A stretch of 64,000 nt of DNA from Vulcanimicrobiia bacterium (GTDB taxonomy: Bacteria > Vulcanimicrobiota > Vulcanimicrobiia > Vulcanimicrobiales > Vulcanimicrobiaceae). The notes below the pieces were generated by a model. The model searched no databases, was not told where the DNA came from, and saw only the letters and a program-made list of their open reading frames with translations. The position numbers and the translations under genes are program-made. Position 1 is the stretch's first letter. Each line of letters starts with the position of its first letter. Positions 34,889-44,265 of this stretch are shown here, piece after piece. The stretch is taken from positions 1 through 64,000 of the forward strand of contig JAICWY010000006.1 of assembly GCA_025934645.1 (NCBI GenBank), read 5' to 3'.

Positions 34889-36041
34889 TAGCGGGTATCC
34901 CCGCGCGGCCTTGCGGTTCCCTGCGCATCCGCAAGAAGACCCATGGGACGGCGATGAGCGGCGCCAGCGCGCACGCCGAGATCGCGATCGCGTACGAGTA
35001 GCCGAAGCGCACGAGCAGCGCCGCGAGCAGCGCGCCGCCGGAGGTGCCGATCGCAAAGGAAAGATTGTAGACGCCCATCGCGATGCCGCGCGTGCGCGGG
35101 CTGCTGTGCTCGAAGAAGAGACCGACGCCGACCGGAACGACGGCAGACCAAGCGGCCCCGAGAAAAGCGCCGGCGACCAAGACGTGCACCGGATCGTACG
35201 CGGTCGCCGCGAGAAAGCATCCGATGACTTGTGAGACGACCACCGGGATGGTCATGAGGCGCGGCCCGTATTTCTCGACGAAGCGTCCGGCAGGATACCG
35301 CAGCGCGAACGTTACGAGCGCCATCGACGTGAAGATGAGGGCGCCGTTGGCGATGCCGCGCTGGGTGAACGTAATGACGGCGAGCGCGGTATTCACGCCG
35401 CTCTGCATTGCCGCAGCCGTAAGGAAGGCCATTGCCGGCAGCCACGCCGAGCGCATGAGGATAAGCCGGGAGCGTTTGCGCGTGCGCAGGTCGTGGCGCT
35501 GCGGCAAGAACCATAGCGCGGAACCGCCGGCGAGGATGAGCACGCCGCCCCACCAAAACTGTTCGCGCGCGATGTTGTGTCGCCAGAGCCACACGGCGAT
35601 CGCGGGCGCGAACGCAAAGACGAAGTTTGCAATCATGCCCAGCGTCGATACGGCCGAGACCGAGCGCTCCGCAGGAACGATCTCCGCGACGTACGCGAAC
35701 TCCGCCGTCACGTAGCTCATCATTGAAAAGCCGCGCAGCGCCATCAGCAAGCCGCCCCAAACCGGGCCGTGCATAAAACCCATGCCGAAGTTCGAGAGCG
35801 CCATCAAAATGACGGACGCGCGGATCGTTTTCAAGCGGCCGATGCGATCGACGAGCGCGCCGACGGGCACGCTGCCGAGCAGCTGCGCGAACATGCCGCC
35901 GCCCATCGCGAATGCAACTTCGCTGTGCGTTGCGCCATCGCGCAAAAGCGCGAGCGGAAGCGCACCGGTCGGAAGATTACACGCGAACTCGGTGACGAGC
36001 GTGGAGAACAGTAGGAGATAGAGCGGTTTTCGGTCGTTCAA
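34869..36041 (-). CDS. MFS transporter
   Basis: 390 residues with about twelve hydrophobic helices. The motif A loop GALVDRIGRLKTIR between TM2 and TM3 and the matching GRFVEKYGPRL in the second half identify the major facilitator superfamily. The start appears to be a TTG at 36041 that overlaps the stop of the upstream ABC exporter (TTGA). Size and layout resemble drug/H+ antiporters or sugar-efflux types; substrate unknown. It overlaps the following ATPase gene, so ABC exporter, MFS, ATPase and permease are one transcription unit. Confidence 0.9.
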   Translation of the reverse strand: MNDRKPLYLLLFSTLVTEFACNLPTGALPLALLRDGATHSEVAFAMGGGMFAQLLGSVPVGALVDRIGRLKTIRASVILMALSNFGMGFMHGPVWGGLLMALRGFSMMSYVTAEFAYVAEIVPAERSVSAVSTLGMIANFVFAFAPAIAVWLWRHNIAREQFWWGGVLILAGGSALWFLPQRHDLRTRKRSRLILMRSAWLPAMAFLTAAAMQSGVNTALAVITFTQRGIANGALIFTSMALVTFALRYPAGRFVEKYGPRLMTIPVVVSQVIGCFLAATAYDPVHVLVAGAFLGAAWSAVVPVGVGLFFEHSSPRTRGIAMGVYNLSFAIGTSGGALLAALLVRFGYSYAIAISACALAPLIAVPWVFLRMRREPQGRAGIPANARTAR

Positions 36042-37864
36042 GGGGATGAAGCGATGCTTCGCGCTTCATCTCGAAATTGCTTGCGGTACAAGCGCGCATA
36101 TTCGCCGTTGCGTGCCAGCAACACGGCATGCGTGCCGCTTTCGACGACGCGTCCGTCTTCGATCACGAATATGACGTCGGCGGAAAGGATGGTCGAGAGA
36201 CGATGCGCGATCACTAGGCTCGTTCGTCCGCGCATCAAGGGAACGAGCGCCGCTTGAATGGCTGCTTCGTTGTGCGAATCGAGCGCGCTTGTCGCTTCAT
36301 CCAAAATAAGGATTTTCGGATTTTTCAGGAGCACGCGCGCGATCGCGAGACGCTGGCGCTCGCCGCCGGAGAGTTTATGGCCGCGCTCGCCGACGACGGT
36401 GTCGTACCCTTCAGGCAGCGAGGCGATAAAGTCGTGGATATTCGCGGCTCGCGCCGCGGCCTGCACTTGTTCCACGCTCGCATCTGGTTTTGCGTAGCGC
36501 AGATTGTTCCCGATCGTGTCGTGGAAGAGATACGTCTCTTGCGTCACGATGCCGATGTCGCGGCGCAGCGACTCGAGCGTCAACGAGCGCACGTCGTGTC
36601 CGTCGATGAGCACGCGGCCCTGCTGCGGATCGTAGAACCGCGGAACGAGCTGCGTGATGGTGGTTTTGCCCGCTCCCGATGGGCCGACGAACGCGGCAAG
36701 TTGACCCGGCGCAACGTGAAGCGAGATGCCGCGCAGCGCCGTGCGCGTTTCATTGTATCCGAACGTGACGTCGTCGAAGGCGATGTCGCCCCGCACGTTT
36801 TCGAGTGCGAGGGCTTGCGGCGGCGCGTATTCTTCCGGCGTCATGTCGAGATAGTCGAAGATGCGCTCGAAGACGGCGAGCGCGCTGACGATTTGCACTT
36901 GAATGCCCGCCAGCGATGCCGCCGGTCCATAGAGCCGTCCTTGAATGTACTGCACGAACGCGACGACCACGCCGATCGCGAGCGTGTGCTGCAGCGCGAG
37001 CCATCCGCCGCCGAGCCAAACGACCGCGGGGCCGATGATGACCATCGCAGTGATCGCCGCGATGAACCAGCGGCCGACCATCGCAAGGTTGACCTCGAGA
37101 TTCATCAGGTCTGTGCCGACGCGGTAGAAGCGCGAGTGCTCGTATGCCTCGCGCGCGAATGATTTAATCAGCGTGATGCCCGAGATCGAAAGCGTCTCTT
37201 GCGTAATGGATTCAATCTCGTCGCGCTTCTCGCGCGTCTTGCGGCGGATTTCGTACATGCGGCGGCCGACCGGCGCGAGGGGCAGCACCATCAGCGGGAC
37301 GATGGCGATCGAGAGCAGCGCGAGCCGCCAATTCCACACGAACATCCAGACGACGGTCGTCGCAATGGTGATGAAGTTCGTGAGGAGTGTCGTCAGCGTA
37401 CCCGTCACGACGTTGTCGATGTTGTCGACGTCGTTCGAGACGCGGTTCATGATCTCGCCGGTCTTCGTGCCGGTAAAGAAGTTGAGCGGCATCTTGTGCA
37501 GATGCGAAACCAGGCTCGTGCGCATATCGCGCATGATGCCTTCGCCGACGATCGAGTTTAAGAAACCCTGCACTACGCTGAACAGCATCGTCAGCACCGC
37601 GGCGGCCAGCATGAGCCCTACATCGAGGGCCAGCTCGCGAAAATTGCCGCCGGGAATGGCCGTGTCGATGATGCGGGAGATCAAATATGCCGGCGCAAGG
37701 CCGACGATCGCCGACACCACGATACACGCAAGCACCAGCGTTTCCTGGCGCCAGTACGGCGCGAACAGCAAGCCGATGCGCCGCCAATTCACGCGCTTTT
37801 TCACCTGCGGCTTGTCGGGCCGGTACATGTTCGACCACATCAAGCCATGCGCGCCGCCTAGCAC
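36038..37864 (-). CDS. ABC exporter, fused membrane and ATPase domains (MsbA/LmrA-like half-transporter)
   Basis: 608 residues from GTG 37864; ATGs at 37840 and 37828 are alternatives, since the GTG lies in a hairpin. Residues about 35-330 are six transmembrane helices (ETLVLACIVVSAIVGLAPAYLIS, AVVWLGGGWLAL). The ATPase half has Walker A GPSGAGKTT, Q-loop, signature LSGGERQRLAIARVLL, Walker B ILILDEATSALD and the H-loop AHRLSTI. Works as a homodimer or with a partner to export drugs, lipids or peptides. First gene of the ABC-MFS-ABC operon. Confidence 0.93.
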   Translation of the reverse strand: MLGGAHGLMWSNMYRPDKPQVKKRVNWRRIGLLFAPYWRQETLVLACIVVSAIVGLAPAYLISRIIDTAIPGGNFRELALDVGLMLAAAVLTMLFSVVQGFLNSIVGEGIMRDMRTSLVSHLHKMPLNFFTGTKTGEIMNRVSNDVDNIDNVVTGTLTTLLTNFITIATTVVWMFVWNWRLALLSIAIVPLMVLPLAPVGRRMYEIRRKTREKRDEIESITQETLSISGITLIKSFAREAYEHSRFYRVGTDLMNLEVNLAMVGRWFIAAITAMVIIGPAVVWLGGGWLALQHTLAIGVVVAFVQYIQGRLYGPAASLAGIQVQIVSALAVFERIFDYLDMTPEEYAPPQALALENVRGDIAFDDVTFGYNETRTALRGISLHVAPGQLAAFVGPSGAGKTTITQLVPRFYDPQQGRVLIDGHDVRSLTLESLRRDIGIVTQETYLFHDTIGNNLRYAKPDASVEQVQAAARAANIHDFIASLPEGYDTVVGERGHKLSGGERQRLAIARVLLKNPKILILDEATSALDSHNEAAIQAALVPLMRGRTSLVIAHRLSTILSADVIFVIEDGRVVESGTHAVLLARNGEYARLYRKQFRDEARSIASSP

Positions 37865-37885
37865 AGGTGAAAACCTGAGCGGCGC
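37851..37885 (-). promoter_or_regulatory. Leader hairpin at the start of the ABC exporter gene
   Basis: On the transcript strand GCGCCGC (37885-37879) and GCGGCGC (37857-37851) pair, and inside them CAGGT pairs with ACCTG across a TTTC loop, leaving a one-sided bulge. It covers the GTG at 37864 and ends ten bases before the ATG at 37840. It could control translation of the exporter; no known riboswitch class is recognised. Confidence 0.4.
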
Positions 37886-37933
37886 CTACGCGGAAACTTC
37901 ATATAAGCAGTACCTTTATGCGCCATAAATTTC

Positions 37934-37984
37934 GGGGGCCCCATCGTAAGATGGGGGGCGCGGAGCTAGGCCGGAGCGCCTTTT
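37934..37984 (-). repeat. Short intergenic repeat, copy B (REP-like)
   Basis: Read on the minus strand this begins AAAAGGCGCT, continues with AGCTCCGCGCCCCCCATC, the loop TTAC and GATGGGGCCCCC. Copy A at 39399-39446 on the plus strand has the same ends and core. It begins within the last codons of the VOC gene and includes its stop. The CCCCATC/GATGGGG stem followed by GAAATTT could also end the VOC transcript. Confidence 0.65.
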
Positions 37985-38331
37985 GACTGATGCAGCGTGA
38001 TTTTGTTGCCTTCCGGGTCGTTAAATGATGAAAGGCGGCAGACGGGCGTGTCGTACACGCCTTCGATCTGCACCCCTTTGCTTTTGAGATTTTCGATCGT
38101 TTTCTCGATGTCGTCCACTTCGAACGCAAGGCCGCCCGACGGGGAGATTTCGGCCCATTCCACGGTCATGACGGCGAACCAGCCGCTTCCGACTTGCGCT
38201 TCGTCGTATTTTAGAACGCCTTCTTCTTCGAAGGCCCCGCTGAACTTCAGTCCCAGATTCTCTGCGTAGAAATTGCGCAGCGCTGCAACGTCTTTCGCGG
38301 GATAGGCGGTAAAGGCGATGTCTTTAACCAT
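37966..38331 (-). CDS. VOC-superfamily (glyoxalase/dioxygenase fold) protein
   Basis: 121 residues from the ATG at 38331, with AAGGGA five bases upstream; a TTG six codons earlier is less likely. The fold shows in VKDIAFTAYPAKDVAALRNFYAENLGLKFSG and the second half GGLAFEVDDIEKTIENLKSKGV and FNDPEGNKITLHQ. The family covers glyoxalases, dioxygenases and antibiotic-binding proteins; metal ligands cannot be assigned with certainty, so no reaction is claimed. It lies between dnaJ and the ABC exporter on the same strand. Confidence 0.88.
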   Translation of the reverse strand: MVKDIAFTAYPAKDVAALRNFYAENLGLKFSGAFEEEGVLKYDEAQVGSGWFAVMTVEWAEISPSGGLAFEVDDIEKTIENLKSKGVQIEGVYDTPVCRLSSFNDPEGNKITLHQSKGAPA

Positions 38332-38373
38332 AACGATCCCTTCCGACAAGCGAAGAACGGCCGGGGTTTCGCT

Positions 38374-39396
38374 TTATTTCTTCCCGTTCCGGATCGTTGC
38401 GAGTTCTTTGAAGAGTTTCTTTTCTTTGTCGCTCAGGTCGGTCGGGAGCTGGCCGATAAGCCGTACGTAGAGATCGCCGGTGCCGCCGTTGCGGACTTTC
38501 GGTAAGCCTTTGCCGCCCAAGCGCAGCAAGCGGTTGTTCTGCGTCCCCGCGGGCACCGTCATCGCGACTTGCCCGCCCATCGTGGGCACTTTCACCTCGC
38601 CGCCGAGCACCAAATCGTACACGCTAACCGGAAGATCGACGTAAAGGTCGTCGCCCTTGCGCTTGTACGTCGGGTCGTCGAGAATTTTGACGATGAGAAA
38701 CAGATCGCCGCTCGGACCGCCGGCAACGCCGGCGCCGCCTTGCGCCGCCAAACGGATGCGCTGGCCTTCCGCGATGCCCTTGGGAATCGTCACCTCGAAC
38801 TTCTTGTTCGAGATCAGCCGGCCGGTGCCGTGGCAGTGCGAACACAAGCCGCCGCGATCCGTTCCGGTTCCCCGGCAACGCGGACACACGTCTTCGAGCT
38901 GCAGTGAAACGGATTTCTTGCCGCCGTCGTACACGTCGCGCAGCGTCAGTTCGATCGTCGTTTCCAAATCCTGACCTCGCTGAGCGAACCCGGCGCTTTG
39001 CGAGGTGTTGCGGCGCCCGATCCCCGAGAAGAACATGTCGAAGAAATCGGAGAAGCCGCTCGGCCCCGCGCCGGCGCCCGTAGCGCCGCCGAAATCGCCG
39101 AAGTTGAAGTTGAACGTTTCGTTTTGCTGATGCCGGTAGCGGCGCTGCTGCTCCGCCTGCCGCGCGGCTTGCTGCCAGTCGCTGCCGAGCATGTCGTACT
39201 TGCGGCGTTTCTGCGGATCGCCGAGAACCTCATAAGCCTCTTGGATCTCTTTGAATTTTTCCTCGGCTTCTTTTTGGTTATTGGGATTCGCATCCGGATG
39301 CCACTTGCGCGCAAGCTTACGGTACGCCGATTTTATATCTTTTTCCGGCGCATTTTTCGGAATGCCTAGTAGCTGATAATAGTCCTTATAGTTCAT
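38374..39396 (-). CDS. dnaJ: DnaJ/CbpA-type co-chaperone with half zinc-finger
   Basis: 340 residues. J domain residues 1-70 with HPD at 33-35, then a Gly/Phe-rich linker (FNFNFGDFGG, GFSDFFDMFF). The cysteine region has only two CxxCxGxG-type repeats (CPRCRGTG and CSHCHGTG) where standard DnaJ has four. Enough remains for one zinc site. C-terminal substrate-binding domains are intact (FEVTIPKGIAEGQRIRLAAQG, DLYVDLPVSVYDLVLGGEVKVPT). It stimulates DnaK ATPase and delivers clients. Third gene of dnaK-grpE-dnaJ. The start ATG is directly preceded by repeat copy A and no ribosome site. Confidence 0.94.
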   Translation of the reverse strand: MNYKDYYQLLGIPKNAPEKDIKSAYRKLARKWHPDANPNNQKEAEEKFKEIQEAYEVLGDPQKRRKYDMLGSDWQQAARQAEQQRRYRHQQNETFNFNFGDFGGATGAGAGPSGFSDFFDMFFSGIGRRNTSQSAGFAQRGQDLETTIELTLRDVYDGGKKSVSLQLEDVCPRCRGTGTDRGGLCSHCHGTGRLISNKKFEVTIPKGIAEGQRIRLAAQGGAGVAGGPSGDLFLIVKILDDPTYKRKGDDLYVDLPVSVYDLVLGGEVKVPTMGGQVAMTVPAGTQNNRLLRLGGKGLPKVRNGGTGDLYVRLIGQLPTDLSDKEKKLFKELATIRNGKK

Positions 39397-39398
39397 TT

Positions 39399-39446
39399 AA
39401 AAGGCGCTGCGCCCGGCTCCGCGCCCCCCACTTACGTGGGGCCCCC
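39399..39446 (+). repeat. Short intergenic repeat, copy A (REP-like), upstream of dnaJ
   Basis: The plus strand reads AAAAGGCGCT, then GGCTCCGCGCCCCCCAC, loop TTAC and GTGGGGCCCCC. Copy B (37934-37984, opposite strand) differs by a few bases, including a compensatory stem change (CAC/GTG against CATC/GATG), which keeps the hairpin. It fills the gap just before the dnaJ start codon, so it lies in the grpE-dnaJ message. Confidence 0.65.
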
Positions 39447-39476
39447 ACGCCTCGGGCGCCGGAGAGAGCCGTTGCA

Positions 39477-40049
39477 TTATGAGCTCTCCCCGTGGCCGCC
39501 TGACGCCTTAGATACGATGACTTTAGCGGGACGCAGAAGTTCATCGCCGATCATGTAGCCCTTTTGCGCTTCTTCCAGAACCACGTCGTCTTCAACGCCT
39601 TCGGCCGGCTGCGTGCCGATCGCTTCGGCGATTTTCGGGTCGAATTTCTGGCCCTTCACGGCGATTGGCTTGACGCCTTGCATCGTGAGAACGTTTTCGA
39701 ATCCGCGCAGCGTTTGCTGCACGCCGTTGCGCAGGGCATCGGCGCTTGCGTCTTCGAACGAGAGCGCGCGCTCCAGGTTGTCGATCACCGGAAGAAAATG
39801 TTTGAGCACGTCGCGTCGTCCGGCGTCGGCCAGATCTTTGTACTGCCGCTCCATGCGCTTCTTGTAGTTTTCGAAATCCGCCATGGCGAGCAAGAACTTG
39901 TTGTAGTTCTCATCCGCGCGCGCGTTAGCTGCGTCGAGCTGCGACTGCAACTGCGACGCGCCGGCGGAAGAAGCGGCTGCCCCGTTTTCGGCGGCGCCCG
40001 GGACGTCTGCTTGCGTTACGTATTCGTCTTGCATATCGGTGTGCGCCAA
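39477..40049 (-). CDS. grpE: Nucleotide-exchange factor GrpE
   Basis: 190 residues if the TTG at 40049 is used; ATG 40034 would remove five. It releases ADP from DnaK. An Ala/Gln-rich N-terminus leads to a long helix (LLAMADFENYKKRMERQYKD), then VIDNLERAL and the beta-domain (VLTMQGVKPIAVKGQKFDP, VVLEEAQKGYMIGDELLRPAKVIVSK), all typical of GrpE. It lies between dnaK and dnaJ. The message before its start folds into a hairpin containing the likely ribosome site. Confidence 0.95.
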   Translation of the reverse strand: MAHTDMQDEYVTQADVPGAAENGAAASSAGASQLQSQLDAANARADENYNKFLLAMADFENYKKRMERQYKDLADAGRRDVLKHFLPVIDNLERALSFEDASADALRNGVQQTLRGFENVLTMQGVKPIAVKGQKFDPKIAEAIGTQPAEGVEDDVVLEEAQKGYMIGDELLRPAKVIVSKASGGHGESS

Positions 40050-40092
40050 ACCGCCACCCCGCGGCTTCTGTTCGAAGCCGGAGGCGGCGGTT
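40049..40092 (-). promoter_or_regulatory. Hairpin in the dnaK-grpE gap covering the grpE ribosome site
   Basis: AACCGCC pairs with GGCGGTT (40049-40055 with 40086-40092) and inside it CGGCTTC pairs with GAAGCCG (40062-40068 with 40074-40080). The GGGGTGG that could serve as ribosome site for the TTG at 40049 lies between the two stems. A temperature- or processing-dependent control of grpE is possible; this is inference from the fold only. Confidence 0.45.
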
Positions 40093-40104
40093 CGCTAACG
40101 TCCT

Positions 40105-41979
<1,875 letters not shown>

Positions 41980-42086
41980 CTACCTCTTTCCGAGCCATGG
42001 ACCAGCTTTTCCCGGACAGTCGCGCCTATTGAAAAGCGCGCGCCCGGTACTAAGCCTTGCCGCTTACTGGCATCAAGGATTATTGC

Positions 42087-42113
42087 GTACGAATCATAGT
42101 ACGTGATTCATAC
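42087..42113. promoter_or_regulatory. Inverted-repeat operator candidate upstream of dnaK
   Basis: GTACGAATCA (42087-42096), seven bases, then TGATTCATAC (42104-42113): nine of ten positions are complementary. The centre on the minus strand holds TACTAT, a fair -10 box. The spacing of 7 matches HAIR sites (HspR), but the sequence is neither HAIR (CTTGAGT/ACTCAAG) nor CIRCE (TTAGCACTC). It lies 114 bases before the dnaK start and is the only such repeat seen here. Confidence 0.6.
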
Positions 42114-42159
42114 CGTTGTGTTCCACCACATTAGACCGGATCTGTAGGTCCAAGGTTGC

Positions 42160-42186
42160 AAAAAAGCCCCGCCAATAGGCGAGGCT
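42160..42186 (-). terminator. Intrinsic terminator after the HtrA gene
   Basis: AGCCCCGCC and GGCGAGGCT (42165-42173 and 42178-42186) pair across AATA. On the minus strand a run of T follows (42160-42164), 27 bases after the htrA stop. It isolates the HtrA gene from dnaK. Confidence 0.85.
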
Positions 42187-42212
42187 TTGTTGGGACCGGC
42201 GGGAGAGGACCG

Positions 42213-43463
42213 CTACGGGGTTTGGTCCGGGGCTTGCTCGTCGGGATTTTGCTGGTCGGGCGGCTGCTGCTCGTAGCCCGTACCGGCCGGGCGCGAGCCC
42301 AGCGTCAGGGTCACCAGCCGTTTGTTGCCTTGCGACCAGATTTCCACGGTGGCTTTTTCGCCGGCGTGCATCTTGCCGATGGCATCGGCGAGCGATTTGT
42401 TGTCGCTGTAGGCCTTGCCGTTGAACTTCAGGATGACGTCGCCCGGGTTGATGCCGGCCTGATCGGCCGGGGAACCGCTTCCGACTTGATAGACCGCCAC
42501 GCCGCCCTGGCCGCGGTAGCCGGCTTGATTACGGAAGCCCTGCGTGACCGGACCCAGCACGACGCCCAGGAACGCCTGCGCGGGCGGTTGGGTGATGCCC
42601 GGATGCGCGATCATCTCGTCGACGACTTTTTTCACCGTGTTCGACGGAATGGCGAAGCCGATGCCTTCGGCGCCGCCGCGCAGCGTGGACTGGTTCACGC
42701 CCAGCACATCGCCGTTCATGTCGATGAGCGGGCCGCCGGAGTTGCCGGGGTTGATCGGCGCCGACGTTTGCATCAGGCCTTTGAACGTGAGCGTCTGACC
42801 GGTTTCGGTTTGAATCGGTTCGTTGCGGTTGAACGCCGAGACGACGCCGACCGAAACGCTTTGCTGCAGTTCGTACGGCTCGCCGATCGCGATGGCCCAT
42901 TGACCCTGCTGCGCTTTATCGGAGTCCGCGAGCGTCAGCGCCGGCGGCACGTCTTTCGGATCGATGCGGACCACCGCAAGGTCGGCACCGATGTTTGCGG
43001 CTAGGACCTTGCCCGTCTTCTTGACGCCGTTCGGGAAGAGCACCTGGATGTTGCTCACCGTCGCGTTCGCCACCGGAGGACGCACCACGTGCGCGTTGGT
43101 AACGATGTCGCCTTTGTCATCATAGATGAAGCCTGACCCGGAGGCTTTTCCGCGGAACGGCTGTACGATGCCGGGGCCGGACTGCCCGAAGAACTGCTGC
43201 AGGAACGGATCGACGGGAATGTACTGCTTGCCGTTGACCGTTACGCTGATTGCGACGACCGACGGTTTCGTGCGTTTCACGGCGCTGATGATGCGCTCTT
43301 GGTCGCTCCCGCCGCTGAGCGGCGCTGCGCTAACGGCCGGCGGCGTATTATTGGGGCCGGCAACGTTCGCGAAGTGCGTGCTCGCGTACAGCATCATCAC
43401 GAACGAACCGACGATTGCGCCCACCAAAGCAACGATAGCCGTGGGCAAAACGCGATTTTTCAA
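42213..43463 (-). CDS. HtrA/Deg-type serine protease with one PDZ domain
   Basis: 416 residues. An N-terminal hydrophobic segment (LPTAIVALVGAIVGSFVMMLYA) anchors or exports it; the protease acts in the periplasm. Catalytic triad: His in IVTNAHVV, Asp in GADLAVVRIDP, Ser in NPGNSGGPLID. Residues about 295-390 form a PDZ domain (FLGVVLGPVTQG, SPADQAGINPGDVILKFNGKAYSD) that recognises unfolded C-termini. The end is Gln/Pro/Asp-rich. A TTG at 43463 behind GAGGA is the apparent start. It follows the MacAB-like operon by 76 bases and ends in its own terminator. Role: degradation of damaged envelope proteins. Confidence 0.94.
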   Translation of the reverse strand: MKNRVLPTAIVALVGAIVGSFVMMLYASTHFANVAGPNNTPPAVSAAPLSGGSDQERIISAVKRTKPSVVAISVTVNGKQYIPVDPFLQQFFGQSGPGIVQPFRGKASGSGFIYDDKGDIVTNAHVVRPPVANATVSNIQVLFPNGVKKTGKVLAANIGADLAVVRIDPKDVPPALTLADSDKAQQGQWAIAIGEPYELQQSVSVGVVSAFNRNEPIQTETGQTLTFKGLMQTSAPINPGNSGGPLIDMNGDVLGVNQSTLRGGAEGIGFAIPSNTVKKVVDEMIAHPGITQPPAQAFLGVVLGPVTQGFRNQAGYRGQGGVAVYQVGSGSPADQAGINPGDVILKFNGKAYSDNKSLADAIGKMHAGEKATVEIWSQGNKRLVTLTLGSRPAGTGYEQQPPDQQNPDEQAPDQTP

Positions 43464-43539
43464 GTTTCCTCAACTCTGCAATTGGATGCGGTATAGCGGT
43501 TTCTACCCCTCACATACCAAAAAGTAGCGGTACGCTTGC

Positions 43540-44265
43540 TTAGGATTTGGTGAGAACCGCGCCGGCCGGCTTCGCCGGTGGCGCGTCCGACACGACCAGT
43601 CCGTCGAGCATGCGCAGCACGCGCTTGGCGTGCGAGGCGACTTCTTCGTCGTGCGTCACCATGATAATCGTCCGGCCCGCGCCGTTCAAGCGCGCAAATA
43701 GCGACAGAATCTCCGCGCTCGTTTTCGAATCCAGGTTGCCGGTGGGCTCGTCCGCGAGCAAAACCGCCGGATCGTTGACCAAAGCTCGTGCGATGGCGAC
43801 GCGCTGCTGCTGGCCGCCCGAGAGCTCGTTCGGCTTGTGCCTCGCGCGATCGCTCAAACCGACTTCGGCGAGCTGCGCGAGCGCTGCGGCGTTGCGCTCC
43901 TTGAGCGGAACGCCGGCGTAAAACAGGGGAAGCGCGACGTTCTTGACTGCGTCGGTGCGAGCGAGCAGATTGAAGCCTTGAAAAATAAACCCAAGTTTCT
44001 TTAAGCGGATCTGCGCGAGTGCATTGTCGTCCAATCCCGATACGTCCGCGCCGTCGAGGAAATACGTGCCGCTCGTAGCGCGGTCCAGGCATCCCAGCAC
44101 GTTCATCAACGTCGATTTGCCCGAACCCGACGGGCCCATGATCGCGACGTACTCGCCGTGGGCGATCGTGAACGAAACGCCGCGTAAGGCTTGCACTTCC
44201 AGCGAGCCGGACGTGTAGGTCTTGGTCACGTCGCGGACGTCGATGGCGAACGCGGAATCATTCAT
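43540..44265 (-). CDS. MacB/LolD-type ABC ATPase
   Basis: 241 residues from the ATG at 44265, overlapping the permease stop by eight bases. Walker A GPSGSGKST, FIFQGFNLLA, signature LSGGQQQRVAIARAL, Walker B VLLADEPTGNLD and H-loop VTHDEEVA are typical of ATPases that drive MacB-type and lipoprotein-release permeases. It is the last gene of a six-gene operon and serves the two permeases just upstream. Confidence 0.94.
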   Translation of the reverse strand: MNDSAFAIDVRDVTKTYTSGSLEVQALRGVSFTIAHGEYVAIMGPSGSGKSTLMNVLGCLDRATSGTYFLDGADVSGLDDNALAQIRLKKLGFIFQGFNLLARTDAVKNVALPLFYAGVPLKERNAAALAQLAEVGLSDRARHKPNELSGGQQQRVAIARALVNDPAVLLADEPTGNLDSKTSAEILSLFARLNGAGRTIIMVTHDEEVASHAKRVLRMLDGLVVSDAPPAKPAGAVLTKS

